Below are positions 25,435-34,209 of a DNA stretch of 64,000 nt, in pieces. The notes beneath the pieces were generated by a model, which was given only the letters and a program-made list of their open reading frames with translations, was not told where the DNA came from and did not search any database. Position 1 is the stretch's first letter, and the number at the start of each line of letters is the position of its first letter. The stretch is taken from the NCBI GenBank assembly GCA_947504725.1, contig CANNHN010000008.1, forward strand, positions 47,152 to 111,151, given 5' to 3'. The position numbers and the translations under genes were made by a program. Source of the DNA: Bacteroidota bacterium. Lineage in GTDB: Bacteria; Bacteroidota; Bacteroidia; 2-12-FULL-35-15.

Positions 25435-27861
25435 TTATTTTTTAATAAACTTTTTAGTGATTGCTCCTTTTGAAGATTCAACTTTTATAATGTATAGTCC
25501 GCTAAATCCTTCAGGTAAAGTAACATTTACAGATTGTTTTGAAGCATCTACATTTATAGATTCAACAATTGTTTGTCCCAATACATTGATGACCGAAATA
25601 TTGGTGTTTGTTGTTTCACTCAAATTAAAAGTGATCAAATTGCCTTGAGGAGTTGGCATAATAGCTACTTCACTGCTGAAATTAGAAGTTGAAGATGCGA
25701 TATTTGATTTGCAATTTCCATTCTTCTCAAATGTTACAATAAAACGATCCATTGTTTCATCGCTATTCATTGTAAAACAATACCCGTTCCCTTCAGTTAA
25801 ATCAATAGTTTGACCGGTTAATTTGTCAATGATTTTAATACAAGTATATTCTACGAATTCAAAACCACTTGCATCAATTCGATACGTACCAGATACATTT
25901 GCTTTTGTTTTTAAAGCAATTGAATAATTATCATTCGATGAGTTGAAAGTATTAATGTTTATTTTTTTACCATCAACTAGGCAATACATTTCGGGTGTTG
26001 TTTTGTTTAAGCTGTTGCGGAAAGGGATGTCCTTTCTGTCAAGTCCATCAGACGCAACTTCTGAAGTAGCAATTTTGAAGTTGTGTGCGAAATTTGTAGC
26101 GGTATTGCTTAATTTTAAGTTGAAATAAGGCTGACGTATAGAAGCGTTTTTAAGACTGCTGTTTGAAGTCGTGGTTTTGCTGGTTTCTGGAATATTTAAA
26201 GAAACAGCTCCGTTACCAGGTAAGCCATACACCCAGAATCCTTGAGTGGAACCTATTTCAATTCCAGATCCTGAGGTAAATCCATTCCAATCTCCGATTG
26301 TGTGATCGTACATTTCAATATAATCTTCTAATCCGCTAGTGCCTGGATCACTTAAAATAGAAGCCCAAGAAATGCTAGAGGCAAAAGGATTTCCAACTAA
26401 ATTCCAACCTTGAACTGCGTTAGAGATGCTACTCGACAGATCATGATCTCCTTGATTGGGAACTCCAACCGTAGTTAGTTTGGTCGCAGGGAAATTGGTA
26501 TACGTAAAACCTCCTGAAAGAAACACTTCAAATCCTTGACCAGGTGCTAGAAATGTACCAGCACTTGTGATTGGCACATAATCGTCTGCTGCTTCATCAT
26601 ATGTTGAACCTGTTGCTATTGCTGTTGGAGGAGACGAAACATAGCTAACAATTACTAATTCATTTTCCCAATCAGCAAAAGTAGCACTTTGAACGGGTGA
26701 GGAGAAATCGGCAAAAGTGGTATCTCTCGCTGTTATAAAACGCTGAACTGTAAAATTTCCAGCGATTGCAGCAGATATAGGAAGTGGCGCAATTCGAGCA
26801 GTTTGAGTTGCTGTAGAAGTCATCGTGAATGGTCTTCCTCCTGTATTAAATGTTCCATCAGTAATGGTTAATACTTCATCTAAAATATAGGTTCCAGATG
26901 TCAATGTTAAGCCATTAGAATTAGAAAGAGTAATTCCTTTGAAAGTAGTTGTTCCTGATGTGTTGGACATTGTTTGAGTGGTGGAAGTTCCGTTAAAGGT
27001 CACTGTTCTTCCAGCACTTGCTGTAAATGTTCCGTTACTTGTCCAATTACCCCCTATTGATAAGTCGAAGTTGTTCGAATTTAAAGTATTCAACGAATTG
27101 ATGGTTAAATCATTTGCAATAATTGTGTTAGAGGGTAAAGTTTTAGCACCTGTAACGGTTGCAGTTAACGATAAGTTATAATAACCTGATGTAGTTGTTG
27201 GTATTGCTCCAGTGGCATATCTCAAAATAACTGTATTACCAGTAGCACTTGCAGTAAAAGTTCTACCTGACATAAACCCCGCAGTTCTAATTGAAAGAAT
27301 TGCATTTGTTCCATTAATAAAAGTAGTTCCCGTTCCAGGAGTAAATGCACCTAAAGTTAATGTGCCAAGATTAGTGACTGTTCTGCTTGTTTGAATTTGA
27401 GTTACAGCATTAACTTTCGTAATTACTGAGCCAGCTGTTATTGTTCTGTTGGTGATAAAGTTGTAATATAATCGAGCATGGGACGTTCCTAGCACAGTTA
27501 CAAACGTTCCAGTGCCATTAAAACCAATCTTGCCATAAACAGGTGCAGATTCTGCACCTGAAGCTGAAACTACGTAATCTCCAAAAACGTTAATTGTTTT
27601 GTTTAAGGTCCAACTTAATGTTCCATCTACTGTAAGATTTCTGCACCTTTCGGTACCATCATTAATGTTAACTGTATGACCCACATCAATTGTTACATCA
27701 TCAGATGAAGTAGGAATTCCCACAGGGCTCCATGTTGCACTGTTTGTCCAGTCAGAAGGGCCAACCCCTGCAGAGATGTATGTAATACCAAAAACATTAA
27801 TCGAACAAATGCTTAAAGTGACAATAAAAATTACAGATAGAAATTTTGTAGATATTTTCAT
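25435..27861 (-). CDS. T9SS type A cargo protein (intact paralogue of the 20813 gene)
   Basis: This 808-aa protein has a signal peptide (1-25, ending INVFG). A beta-rich N-terminal region starts DWTNSATWSPVGIPTSSDDV, a feature shared with the 20813 protein (NWNTNSTWS). A conserved central segment spans about 365-530 (TQTARIAPLP, FTVQRFITARDTTFADFSS, TVGVPNQGDHDLSS, NLVGNPFASSISWASI, IGSTQGFWVYGLPG). The C-terminal sorting domain (about 730-808) has INVLGQTIVE and ends SKGAITKKFIKK. It should be exported by Sec and then T9SS and anchored at the surface. The substrate or ligand is unknown. Its C-terminal half is clearly paralogous to the interrupted gene at 20813-24385. Confidence 0.88.
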   Translation of the reverse strand: MKISTKFLSVIFIVTLSICSINVFGITYISAGVGPSDWTNSATWSPVGIPTSSDDVTIDVGHTVNINDGTERCRNLTVDGTLSWTLNKTINVFGDYVVSASGAESAPVYGKIGFNGTGTFVTVLGTSHARLYYNFITNRTITAGSVITKVNAVTQIQTSRTVTNLGTLTLGAFTPGTGTTFINGTNAILSIRTAGFMSGRTFTASATGNTVILRYATGAIPTTTSGYYNLSLTATVTGAKTLPSNTIIANDLTINSLNTLNSNNFDLSIGGNWTSNGTFTASAGRTVTFNGTSTTQTMSNTSGTTTFKGITLSNSNGLTLTSGTYILDEVLTITDGTFNTGGRPFTMTSTATQTARIAPLPISAAIAGNFTVQRFITARDTTFADFSSPVQSATFADWENELVIVSYVSSPPTAIATGSTYDEAADDYVPITSAGTFLAPGQGFEVFLSGGFTYTNFPATKLTTVGVPNQGDHDLSSSISNAVQGWNLVGNPFASSISWASILSDPGTSGLEDYIEMYDHTIGDWNGFTSGSGIEIGSTQGFWVYGLPGNGAVSLNIPETSKTTTSNSSLKNASIRQPYFNLKLSNTATNFAHNFKIATSEVASDGLDRKDIPFRNSLNKTTPEMYCLVDGKKININTFNSSNDNYSIALKTKANVSGTYRIDASGFEFVEYTCIKIIDKLTGQTIDLTEGNGYCFTMNSDETMDRFIVTFEKNGNCKSNIASSTSNFSSEVAIMPTPQGNLITFNLSETTNTNISVINVLGQTIVESINVDASKQSVNVTLPEGFSGLYIIKVESSKGAITKKFIKK

Positions 27862-28186
27862 TATGTTTAGTTTTTAACGTTGTAAAGATAATTTTTTTTA
27901 TTGAACTCTTTGTAAAAAAAAAGAAGTTTTTTATTGGTATTTAAGGTTTTGTTGAAAAGTGTTGTAAAATCTCGACTTTACCTATAAAATCAATGTGTTT
28001 ACCTCAGTTTATATTTGTGTATAGTTTCAAAAATATTTACGTTAAGTTGATTTTATTGTTTCTATAATTTAAGTAGAAAATATAATTATGAGGTAGAAGG
28101 TTTTTATCCTGCGATGAACTTAAAATATTAAGGCGACTAATAAAGCATAAATGCCTATATTTGCAACTCTAACATTTTACTAGTTT
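27862..28186. other. 325-bp divergent intergenic region
   Basis: This AT-rich gap separates the T9SS gene (minus) from the polysaccharide run (plus). No credible small ORF or RNA gene was seen. It holds two TAnnTTTG-type elements on the plus strand (28010-28017 and 28156-28163), and a weaker TATCTTTA on the minus strand near 27881-27888. None has a good -33 partner. Confidence 0.6.
28156..28163 (+). promoter_or_regulatory. Candidate -7 element for the polysaccharide gene run
   Basis: TATATTTG matches TAnnTTTG and lies 23 bp upstream of the ATG at 28187, giving a leader of about 15-20 nt. There is no TTG at the expected upstream distance. An identical word at 28010-28017 is an alternative start site with a leader of about 165 nt. 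Confidence 0.35.
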
Positions 28187-30559
28187 ATGACTGACAAGAA
28201 AAAATCAAACATTGTTGATTTCGAGGATATCAAATCATTTTTTAGGGTTTTTCAAAAAAACTGGTACATTATTTTCTCTCTTGTTTTTATAGCAGGCATT
28301 TTGGCATATTTTTTTACTTATAAAATGTCGGATATCTATGCTGCAAAATCTCAAATCCTCCTAAAGAATGATGAAACATACGATTATCAAACGCAGTTAT
28401 ACAAAGGTTTGGGTTATTATAATGCCTATGAGGACAATGTCAATCAAATTAGAGTGCTTACTTCGAACAATATTATCGAAAAAGCCCTTTCAAAGCTTAA
28501 ACTGAATGTATCCTACTTTATAGTTGGAAGATTAAAAACCACTGAAGTATACCAATCGATGCCTTTTGAGTTCAATGTGAAACGATTGAATTTTGAATTA
28601 TATGAACAGGCCCTTAAGTTTAAAGTGTTGAATGAAAATCAATACGAAATAAAATATACAAAAGACGAGCAGGAAATTTCAAAAACATTTCAATTTAATA
28701 AAGAAGTAATTGATGCTGATTTTGTGCTTTCAGTAATTAAAAATGACAATATCAATAACCAAACGGTGTTAAATTTAAGAGACATAGACTATCTTGTAAA
28801 GATTCATGACAAAGAGAATTTGGTTAATAAGTTTAAGAATTCTCTTGCAATCGAGAATCTTGAAAGCACTACTGTACTTGAACTTACACTGGAGGATCAA
28901 ATCCCAAGTAGGGCAGTAACCTTCCTAGATACGTTATCAAAAGTGTATATAGATTATACAGCCCAAGCACAATATGTAATAAATGAAAACACCTTGATCA
29001 ATATTGATAAGCAGTTGGCTGGTGTAACCGAAGAGCTTAAAATTATTGAAGATGATTTAGAAGGATTTAAGGCGAACAAAGAAATTTTGAATTTGCCCAA
29101 ACAAGAAGATCAGTATTTTGATGAATTGGTTGAATATGATGCAAAAAAAAGAGCATTGCAATTGTGGTCTCAATCATTAGCAGCTTTGGAAAAATATATT
29201 TTAACAATTGGAGATTCAAAAGATGATAAATTGTTACCACCTTCATTTTATATTGGTGAGGACGATGTTTATTTGAAAACATCCATCAATGAATTGTATT
29301 CATTGCAAATGACTAGAAATACTAGATTGTTTAGCTCTACCGAGGAAAACAGAAATATAAATGAATTGGACCAAACTGTTGATTTGTTGAAAAAAAATAT
29401 TTTGACCTACATTACCAATTCTCAAAAAGCATTAAAGCTTAGGATGGGAGATGTAGAGAAGCAAATTGCCGATTTTACAGGTATTATCAAGGGGATTCCT
29501 AAAACACAGCGTGATTTATTGTCTATCCAACGTAAAGTAGACGTAAACGAAAAGATGTATGTGTATTTATTGGAAAGAAGAGCGAATACCGTTATAGCAC
29601 GCGCTGGAATTTTGCCACAAACCAGCATTATTGAAACAGCTCACAATGTTGGAGTGGTAAAGCCAAACAAAAGAAAAATACTGTACATCTTTTTATCAGT
29701 TGGTTTAATTCTAAGTTTAATTATTGTATATATTAGAACGGTTGTCTTTGCTACTATCGAAAGTCGAGAAGAATTAAAACGACAAACTCATTTGCCTATA
29801 CTGGGAGAAATTGTTCAATCAGCAGAAGCTGCAGACCATTATTTGATAGTGGACAAAGATGTGAAAGCGCCAATTACAGAAAGTTTTAGAGCCATAAGAA
29901 CAAATCTGGAATATTTTGCGAATCAAGCCGAATCTAAAGTGGTATTAATAACTTCTTATAATCCAGGAGAAGGAAAAACGTTCTGTTCAGTAAATTTGGC
30001 AACTATCTTAGCAAAAGCGGATAAAAAAGTTTTGTTAATCGAATTGGATTTACACAAACCTAAAATTCAGAAAGCACTTTCTATGACTTCTGATGTTGGC
30101 GTTAGCACCATACTTATTGGAAAAACACCTGTAGAAAGTACCATTCATGATACTCCAATTGATAATTTAAAAGTTATTTTGTCAGGACCAACTCCACCAA
30201 ATGCTTCCGAATTAATATTGAGTAAATATTTAAAACAAATGTTTGACTACGGAAGAGACCATTTTGATTATGTAATCGTAGATACGCCACCAGTAGGATT
30301 GATTTCTGATGCGGTAGTGTTAATGAAAAATGTGGACGTCTCTTTATTTGTTTTAAACACAAAATTTGCGAAAAAGCAAATCGTAAACTTTGTACATGAA
30401 ATTGCAGAGGTAAATAAGTTATCAAATTTTGGTTTGATATTAAATGGAGTAAAACGCAATCGCTCAAGATACTATTATAATTATGGCTACGGTTACGGTT
30501 ACGGTTATGGATATGGATATGGTTATGGCGGAGGTTATGGTGAAAAAAAAGGTAAGTAA
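28187..30559 (+). CDS. Polysaccharide chain-length protein fused to tyrosine autokinase (Wzc-like)
   Basis: This 790-aa inner-membrane protein has TM helices at about 26-44 and 498-520. The N-terminal Wzz domain and a periplasmic coiled-coil region lie between them, with a GIPKTQRDLLSIQRK segment before TM2. The cytoplasmic BY-kinase domain (about 560-755) has Walker A in SYNPGEGKT (about 590-598), Walker A' LLIELDLHKP and Walker B VIVDTPPVG. The C-terminus is a tyrosine cluster: three adjacent Tyr, then eight YG pairs, GG and YG (12 Tyr in about 24 residues), the autophosphorylation site. It regulates polymer length and export. It is the first gene of the plus-strand run. No Wza-type outer-membrane exporter is in the window. 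Confidence 0.93.
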   Translation: MTDKKKSNIVDFEDIKSFFRVFQKNWYIIFSLVFIAGILAYFFTYKMSDIYAAKSQILLKNDETYDYQTQLYKGLGYYNAYEDNVNQIRVLTSNNIIEKALSKLKLNVSYFIVGRLKTTEVYQSMPFEFNVKRLNFELYEQALKFKVLNENQYEIKYTKDEQEISKTFQFNKEVIDADFVLSVIKNDNINNQTVLNLRDIDYLVKIHDKENLVNKFKNSLAIENLESTTVLELTLEDQIPSRAVTFLDTLSKVYIDYTAQAQYVINENTLINIDKQLAGVTEELKIIEDDLEGFKANKEILNLPKQEDQYFDELVEYDAKKRALQLWSQSLAALEKYILTIGDSKDDKLLPPSFYIGEDDVYLKTSINELYSLQMTRNTRLFSSTEENRNINELDQTVDLLKKNILTYITNSQKALKLRMGDVEKQIADFTGIIKGIPKTQRDLLSIQRKVDVNEKMYVYLLERRANTVIARAGILPQTSIIETAHNVGVVKPNKRKILYIFLSVGLILSLIIVYIRTVVFATIESREELKRQTHLPILGEIVQSAEAADHYLIVDKDVKAPITESFRAIRTNLEYFANQAESKVVLITSYNPGEGKTFCSVNLATILAKADKKVLLIELDLHKPKIQKALSMTSDVGVSTILIGKTPVESTIHDTPIDNLKVILSGPTPPNASELILSKYLKQMFDYGRDHFDYVIVDTPPVGLISDAVVLMKNVDVSLFVLNTKFAKKQIVNFVHEIAEVNKLSNFGLILNGVKRNRSRYYYNYGYGYGYGYGYGYGYGGGYGEKKGK
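30482..30529 (+). repeat. Hexanucleotide coding repeat for the Tyr-Gly tail
   Basis: Eight tandem TAY-GGN hexamers encode (Tyr-Gly)8 at the end of the autokinase. Tyr and Gly codons vary (TAC/TAT, GGT/GGA/GGC), with local identical runs (three TACGGT, two TATGGA). Slippage could change Tyr number in steps without shifting the frame. Confidence 0.8.
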
Positions 30560-30576
30560 TTTAGTTGTTTTAAAGT

Positions 30577-30861
30577 ATGCTTGAGAAAATAAAAACACCT
30601 TCTGTTAAACGACACATTGCTAAAACAATTACTTGGAGAATTGTAGGAACCATAGATACAATGTTTTTGGGTTGGATTATTACAGGAAATCCAATAACAG
30701 GAATGAAAATTGGAGGCTTGGAATTGGTAACCAAAATGGCTCTTTATTTTGCTCATGAAAGAGTTTGGTATAAGTCAAATTTTGGTCTAGAAAATAGAAA
30801 AAATAAAGAGGAGGATTCTGAAAATATTAAGAGTTCAAACGAGCATGAGAACCAAAATTAA
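30577..30861 (+). CDS. DUF2061 small membrane protein
   Basis: This 94-aa protein has the DUF2061 core: KRHIAKTITWRIVGTIDTMF (residues about 11-30), a second hydrophobic segment (LELVTKMALYFAHERVWY) and a charged tail. DUF2061 proteins are small inner-membrane proteins of unknown activity, often next to sulfate-activation genes (cysN/cysC). Here the gene follows the autokinase by 17 bp and overlaps the next gene, a sulfotransferase, by 17 bp. That context fits a link to sulfate or PAPS use, but this is inference. Confidence 0.85.
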   Translation: MLEKIKTPSVKRHIAKTITWRIVGTIDTMFLGWIITGNPITGMKIGGLELVTKMALYFAHERVWYKSNFGLENRKNKEEDSENIKSSNEHENQN

Positions 30862-31426
30862 AAAGTTTTTTTCGCAATTTAAAACAAAACTCGTTTCTCT
30901 GTTTAGAAAACCAATCTATTCAAACAAAGTTTTTTGTATAGGATATTACAAAACAGGAACAACTTCCTGTGGAAAGGCCTTTGAAATATTGGGATATAGG
31001 AATTGTTCCTTTGATAAAAAAATTTGGCGTGTAGATTATAAGAGTGGAAATTTTTCAAAAATATTAAAGCATGCTGCGAAGTTTGATTCTTTTGACGATA
31101 CTCCTTGGTTAAAAGAGGATATTATTCCTTTGTTAGATAAAACATTTCCTAATAGCAAGTTTGTTTACACTGAAAGGGAAGAGCAATCATGGGTGAAGTC
31201 ATATAATAACTGGACGTTTAGGCAAACAGGAAAGTATCCCGATTTGGAAAAAGGGTTAAGCGATTTTAAAAAACATAAAATTTTTGTAATGGACTATTTT
31301 AAAAATAGACCCAATGATTTTCTAGTCATTAATGTTGCAGAAAAAGAGGCATTTTCAAAATTAGCGATGTTTCTAGGGAAGCAAACAACACATACTTCGT
31401 TTCCTCATGAGAACAAAACAATTTGA
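30845..31426 (+). CDS. Sulfotransferase family protein
   Basis: This 193-aa protein has a P-loop-like PAPS-binding motif near residue 35 (CIGYYKTGTTSCGKAFEILG, the 5'-phosphosulfate loop) and a later segment FPNSKFVYTEREEQSWVKSY that fits the 3'-phosphate binding strand and helix. It lacks a signal peptide, so it would act in the cytoplasm, transferring sulfate from PAPS to a sugar or lipid-linked glycan. Residues 1-30 are basic. It is shorter than many sulfotransferases (220-300 aa). The start overlaps DUF2061, suggesting coupled translation. Confidence 0.8.
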   Translation: MRTKIKKFFSQFKTKLVSLFRKPIYSNKVFCIGYYKTGTTSCGKAFEILGYRNCSFDKKIWRVDYKSGNFSKILKHAAKFDSFDDTPWLKEDIIPLLDKTFPNSKFVYTEREEQSWVKSYNNWTFRQTGKYPDLEKGLSDFKKHKIFVMDYFKNRPNDFLVINVAEKEAFSKLAMFLGKQTTHTSFPHENKTI

Positions 31427-31457
31427 TTTTATTAAATTAGATAAGTACAAGCGTTAA

Positions 31458-32309
31458 ATGCAAGAGAATAAAGAAGATTGGGATTTAATAATTAAACCTA
31501 AGCAATCGTTGTTTAGTATTGATTTTAGGGCTTTGTGGCGCTATAGAGATTTGCTTTTGATGTTTGTTAAAAGAGATTTTGTTGCAGTTTATAAACAAAC
31601 AATTTTAGGTCCTATTTGGTTTTTCATTCAGCCTATTTTAACTACACTTACCTTTTTAATTATTTTTGGAAACATAGCTAAGATTTCTACTGACGGGCTA
31701 CCCAAGGTTTTGTTTTATATGTCAGGAATTGTTTTGTGGAATTATTTTGCAGAATGTCTAACAAAAACATCTGAAACATTTACAGCAAATGCCAATTTAT
31801 TTGGCAAAGTGTTTTTCCCTCGTTTGATAGTTCCTATTTCAATTGTAGTTTCGAATTTAATCAGATTGGGGATTCAGTTTTTACTTTTTTTATGTTTGTG
31901 GTTGTATTTTTATTGGAATGATGCCAATATTCACTTGAATGTAGTAGCTTTGTTATTGCCCGTTTTAATGCTTTTGATGGCAGGTCATGGTTTGGCTTTC
32001 GGTATTATCATTTCGTCATTAACTTCCAAATACAGAGATTTAAAATTTTTAATACAATTTGGTGTACAGCTTTTGATGTATGCTTCTCCTGTAGTTTACC
32101 CACTATCTTCTGTTCCAGAAAAATACAAATGGATTTTATTAATGAATCCAATGACAAGTATTATTGAAACCTTTAAATATGGATTCTTAGGGGTTGGTGT
32201 TTTTGATCCAATTCACTTAATTTATAACGCGATCGGTTTGATAATTATTTTATTTTTTGGATTGATTTTGTTTAATAAAGTAGAAAAAAGTTTTGTTGAT
32301 ACAGTATAA
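31458..32309 (+). CDS. Polysaccharide ABC exporter, permease (Wzm-like)
   Basis: This 283-aa integral membrane protein of the ABC-2 type has about six TM helices. An amphipathic N-terminal region precedes the first (WRYRDLLLMFVKRDFVAVYKQT), and the segment TILGPIWFFIQPI is typical of O-antigen and teichoic-acid exporters. Together with the ATPase encoded 18 bp downstream it should move a completed lipid-linked glycan across the inner membrane. Confidence 0.93.
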   Translation: MQENKEDWDLIIKPKQSLFSIDFRALWRYRDLLLMFVKRDFVAVYKQTILGPIWFFIQPILTTLTFLIIFGNIAKISTDGLPKVLFYMSGIVLWNYFAECLTKTSETFTANANLFGKVFFPRLIVPISIVVSNLIRLGIQFLLFLCLWLYFYWNDANIHLNVVALLLPVLMLLMAGHGLAFGIIISSLTSKYRDLKFLIQFGVQLLMYASPVVYPLSSVPEKYKWILLMNPMTSIIETFKYGFLGVGVFDPIHLIYNAIGLIIILFFGLILFNKVEKSFVDTV

Positions 32310-32327
32310 ATTTTTGTTTGTTATTTC

Positions 32328-33596
32328 ATGTCAAAAACAATTATAAAGGTTGAAAATTTATCGAAACAGTATCGTTTAGGCGAAATTGGTACAGGTTCGT
32401 TATCACATGATATTAATCGTGCATGGCATCGTGCGATTGGTAAAGAAGATCCGTATTTGAAAATAGGAGAGGTAAATGATAGAACTGTAAAAAGTGATTC
32501 GAATGTTGTTTGGGTGCTCAGAGATTTGAATTTCGAAGTGAAGCAAGGAGAAGTACTCGGAATAATTGGTAAAAATGGTGCTGGAAAATCTACTCTTCTA
32601 AAAATATTGTCACAAATCACTTCTCCCACACAAGGTTCCATAAAAGTGAAAGGACGAATTGCTGCATTACTAGAAGTGGGAACGGGCTTTCACCCAGAAT
32701 TGACAGGTCGTGAAAATGTATTTTTGAATGGAGCCATTTTAGGAATGTCGAAAACTGAAATCAAAAGTAAATTTGATGAAATTGTAGAATTCAGCGGAGT
32801 TGAAAAATATGTAGATACACCCGTTAAGCGTTATTCGTCCGGTATGATGGTACGTCTGGGATTTGCTGTTGCAGCCCATTTGGAGCCAGAGATATTGATT
32901 GTAGATGAAGTTTTGGCAGTAGGAGATTTGGAGTTCCAGAAAAAATGTATGGGAAAAATGAAAGATGTTTCTGAGCAAGGAAGAACCGTTTTATTTGTAA
33001 GCCATAATATGAATGCCATGTTACAACTTTGTAGTAAGGGTATTTTGATTGCAAATGGTCAGTTGATGATGGAAGATAACATTGATGCTGTTGTGAATCA
33101 CTATATTGGAATTAGTAAGCAAGGTGATTTTTTAAATGAAAATTACCCTAGTAAAGGCAATAAAAAAGCTGTTTATAGAGATTTTTATGTCTCAGACGAA
33201 AACGATAATCGGATAGAGAGTGTTGTGATGGGAAGCGATCTTTTTTTGAATGTGTTAATTGAAAGAAAAGGAGATATTAAAACATGGGATGTTTCTTTCA
33301 CCATAAGAAACGCGATGGGGGAAGCTATTTGCCACATTCATAATTTACACGATAATTTTGTAATTCCATCTGAACAGCATCAAGTAAAATTGAAAATCAG
33401 ATTGAACAAATTGTTATTTGTACCCAATACTTATTTTGTTTCTGTTTGGACAGGCTGTGTTGGTGAGGCTTATCATAGTATTGAAAATTGTATGCATTTT
33501 GATATCCTTCATAATCCAAATTCCAACAGAACCATTTACCCTCATAATGTTAAAGTATTCGTCCCATCAAAATGGGAACTCACCTACAAAGCTTAA
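32328..33596 (+). CDS. Polysaccharide ABC exporter, ATPase with C-terminal glycan-binding domain (Wzt-like)
   Basis: This 422-aa protein has an ATPase domain (about 1-250) with Walker A GKNGAGKST, signature VKRYSSGMMVRLG, Walker B EILIVDEVLAVGD and the switch His in FVSHNM. Residues about 265-420 form a Wzt_C-type beta-sandwich that in characterised systems recognises the finished or end-capped polymer. It energises export with the upstream permease. It ends the first tightly spaced gene group; a 108-bp gap follows. Confidence 0.93.
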   Translation: MSKTIIKVENLSKQYRLGEIGTGSLSHDINRAWHRAIGKEDPYLKIGEVNDRTVKSDSNVVWVLRDLNFEVKQGEVLGIIGKNGAGKSTLLKILSQITSPTQGSIKVKGRIAALLEVGTGFHPELTGRENVFLNGAILGMSKTEIKSKFDEIVEFSGVEKYVDTPVKRYSSGMMVRLGFAVAAHLEPEILIVDEVLAVGDLEFQKKCMGKMKDVSEQGRTVLFVSHNMNAMLQLCSKGILIANGQLMMEDNIDAVVNHYIGISKQGDFLNENYPSKGNKKAVYRDFYVSDENDNRIESVVMGSDLFLNVLIERKGDIKTWDVSFTIRNAMGEAICHIHNLHDNFVIPSEQHQVKLKIRLNKLLFVPNTYFVSVWTGCVGEAYHSIENCMHFDILHNPNSNRTIYPHNVKVFVPSKWELTYKA

Positions 33597-33637
33597 TTAT
33601 TGCCCCCATTTCTCATATTAGAGCATAAAAAAAATAG

Positions 33638-33645
33638 TATATTTG
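33638..33645 (+). promoter_or_regulatory. Candidate internal -7 element before the fibre genes
   Basis: TATATTTG matches TAnnTTTG and lies 59 bp upstream of the ATG at 33705, in the largest gap of the run. A small perfect hairpin (CCACTA at 33659-33664 with TAGTGG at 33669-33674) follows and would be in the leader. No good -33 is seen. Confidence 0.35.
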
Positions 33646-33704
33646 TTAATGCTTGATACCACTAGGTTTAGTGGTTATTGTTTATATAACAGAATTCAAT
33701 TAAA

Positions 33705-34205
33705 ATGAATAAAAAAGCGTACATCGTCTTATTATTTATGCTGCTAAGTAGCCCTGCTGTTTTTTCCCAAAGCATCCAACGCTATGGAATTACTTCTGGT
33801 GCCGGTTTGAATGGTGGTTCTGCTTTTTTGCAATCCAATATTGGAGATTGGATTGTTGCTACCTATGCGAATTCGTTGAATATCATATCTCAGGGATATG
33901 TTCAAAACGAAGAGCTATCAATTACAACCCATATTAATTCAAATCCTGAAAACATAGTAAACGTTTATCCCAATCCATTTATCAATTACGTTAATCTTGA
34001 AATAACAGATCCACTTGAAAATATTCACATTGATATTTTAGATGTTTTAGGTAAAAGTTATTTAGTTCCAGTTCTGAACAATTATTCAAATGGGAAATCA
34101 ATTCAACAATTGGATTTTGAAAATGTTGCATCAGGTGTATATTTTGTAAGAGTTTATTTTACAAAAAATAATTTTGTACAAGTATTTAAAATTTCAAAGC
34201 TTTAA
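33705..34205 (+). CDS. Small T9SS type A sorting-domain protein
   Basis: This 166-aa protein has a signal peptide (1-22, ending AVFSQ). A short region of about 50 residues (YGITSGAGLNGGSAFLQSNIG) is followed by a type A sorting domain (about 83-166: VNVYPNPFINYVNLEI, ILDVLGK, ASGVYFVRVYF, FKISKL). It would be delivered to the surface by T9SS. Such short proteins are often encoded beside larger surface structures. The next gene starts 4 bp after its stop, so it is likely co-expressed with the two fibre-like proteins. Its function is unknown. Confidence 0.85.
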   Translation: MNKKAYIVLLFMLLSSPAVFSQSIQRYGITSGAGLNGGSAFLQSNIGDWIVATYANSLNIISQGYVQNEELSITTHINSNPENIVNVYPNPFINYVNLEITDPLENIHIDILDVLGKSYLVPVLNNYSNGKSIQQLDFENVASGVYFVRVYFTKNNFVQVFKISKL

Positions 34206-34209
34206 TATA

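Noticed and set aside
30482..30529. CRISPR or intergenic satellite
   Set aside because: It is a 6-bp in-frame coding repeat for Tyr-Gly at the end of the autokinase.
34174..34209. Upstream ATG for the first fibre gene
   Set aside because: It overlaps the preceding gene in another frame and precedes a normal signal peptide that starts at 34210.
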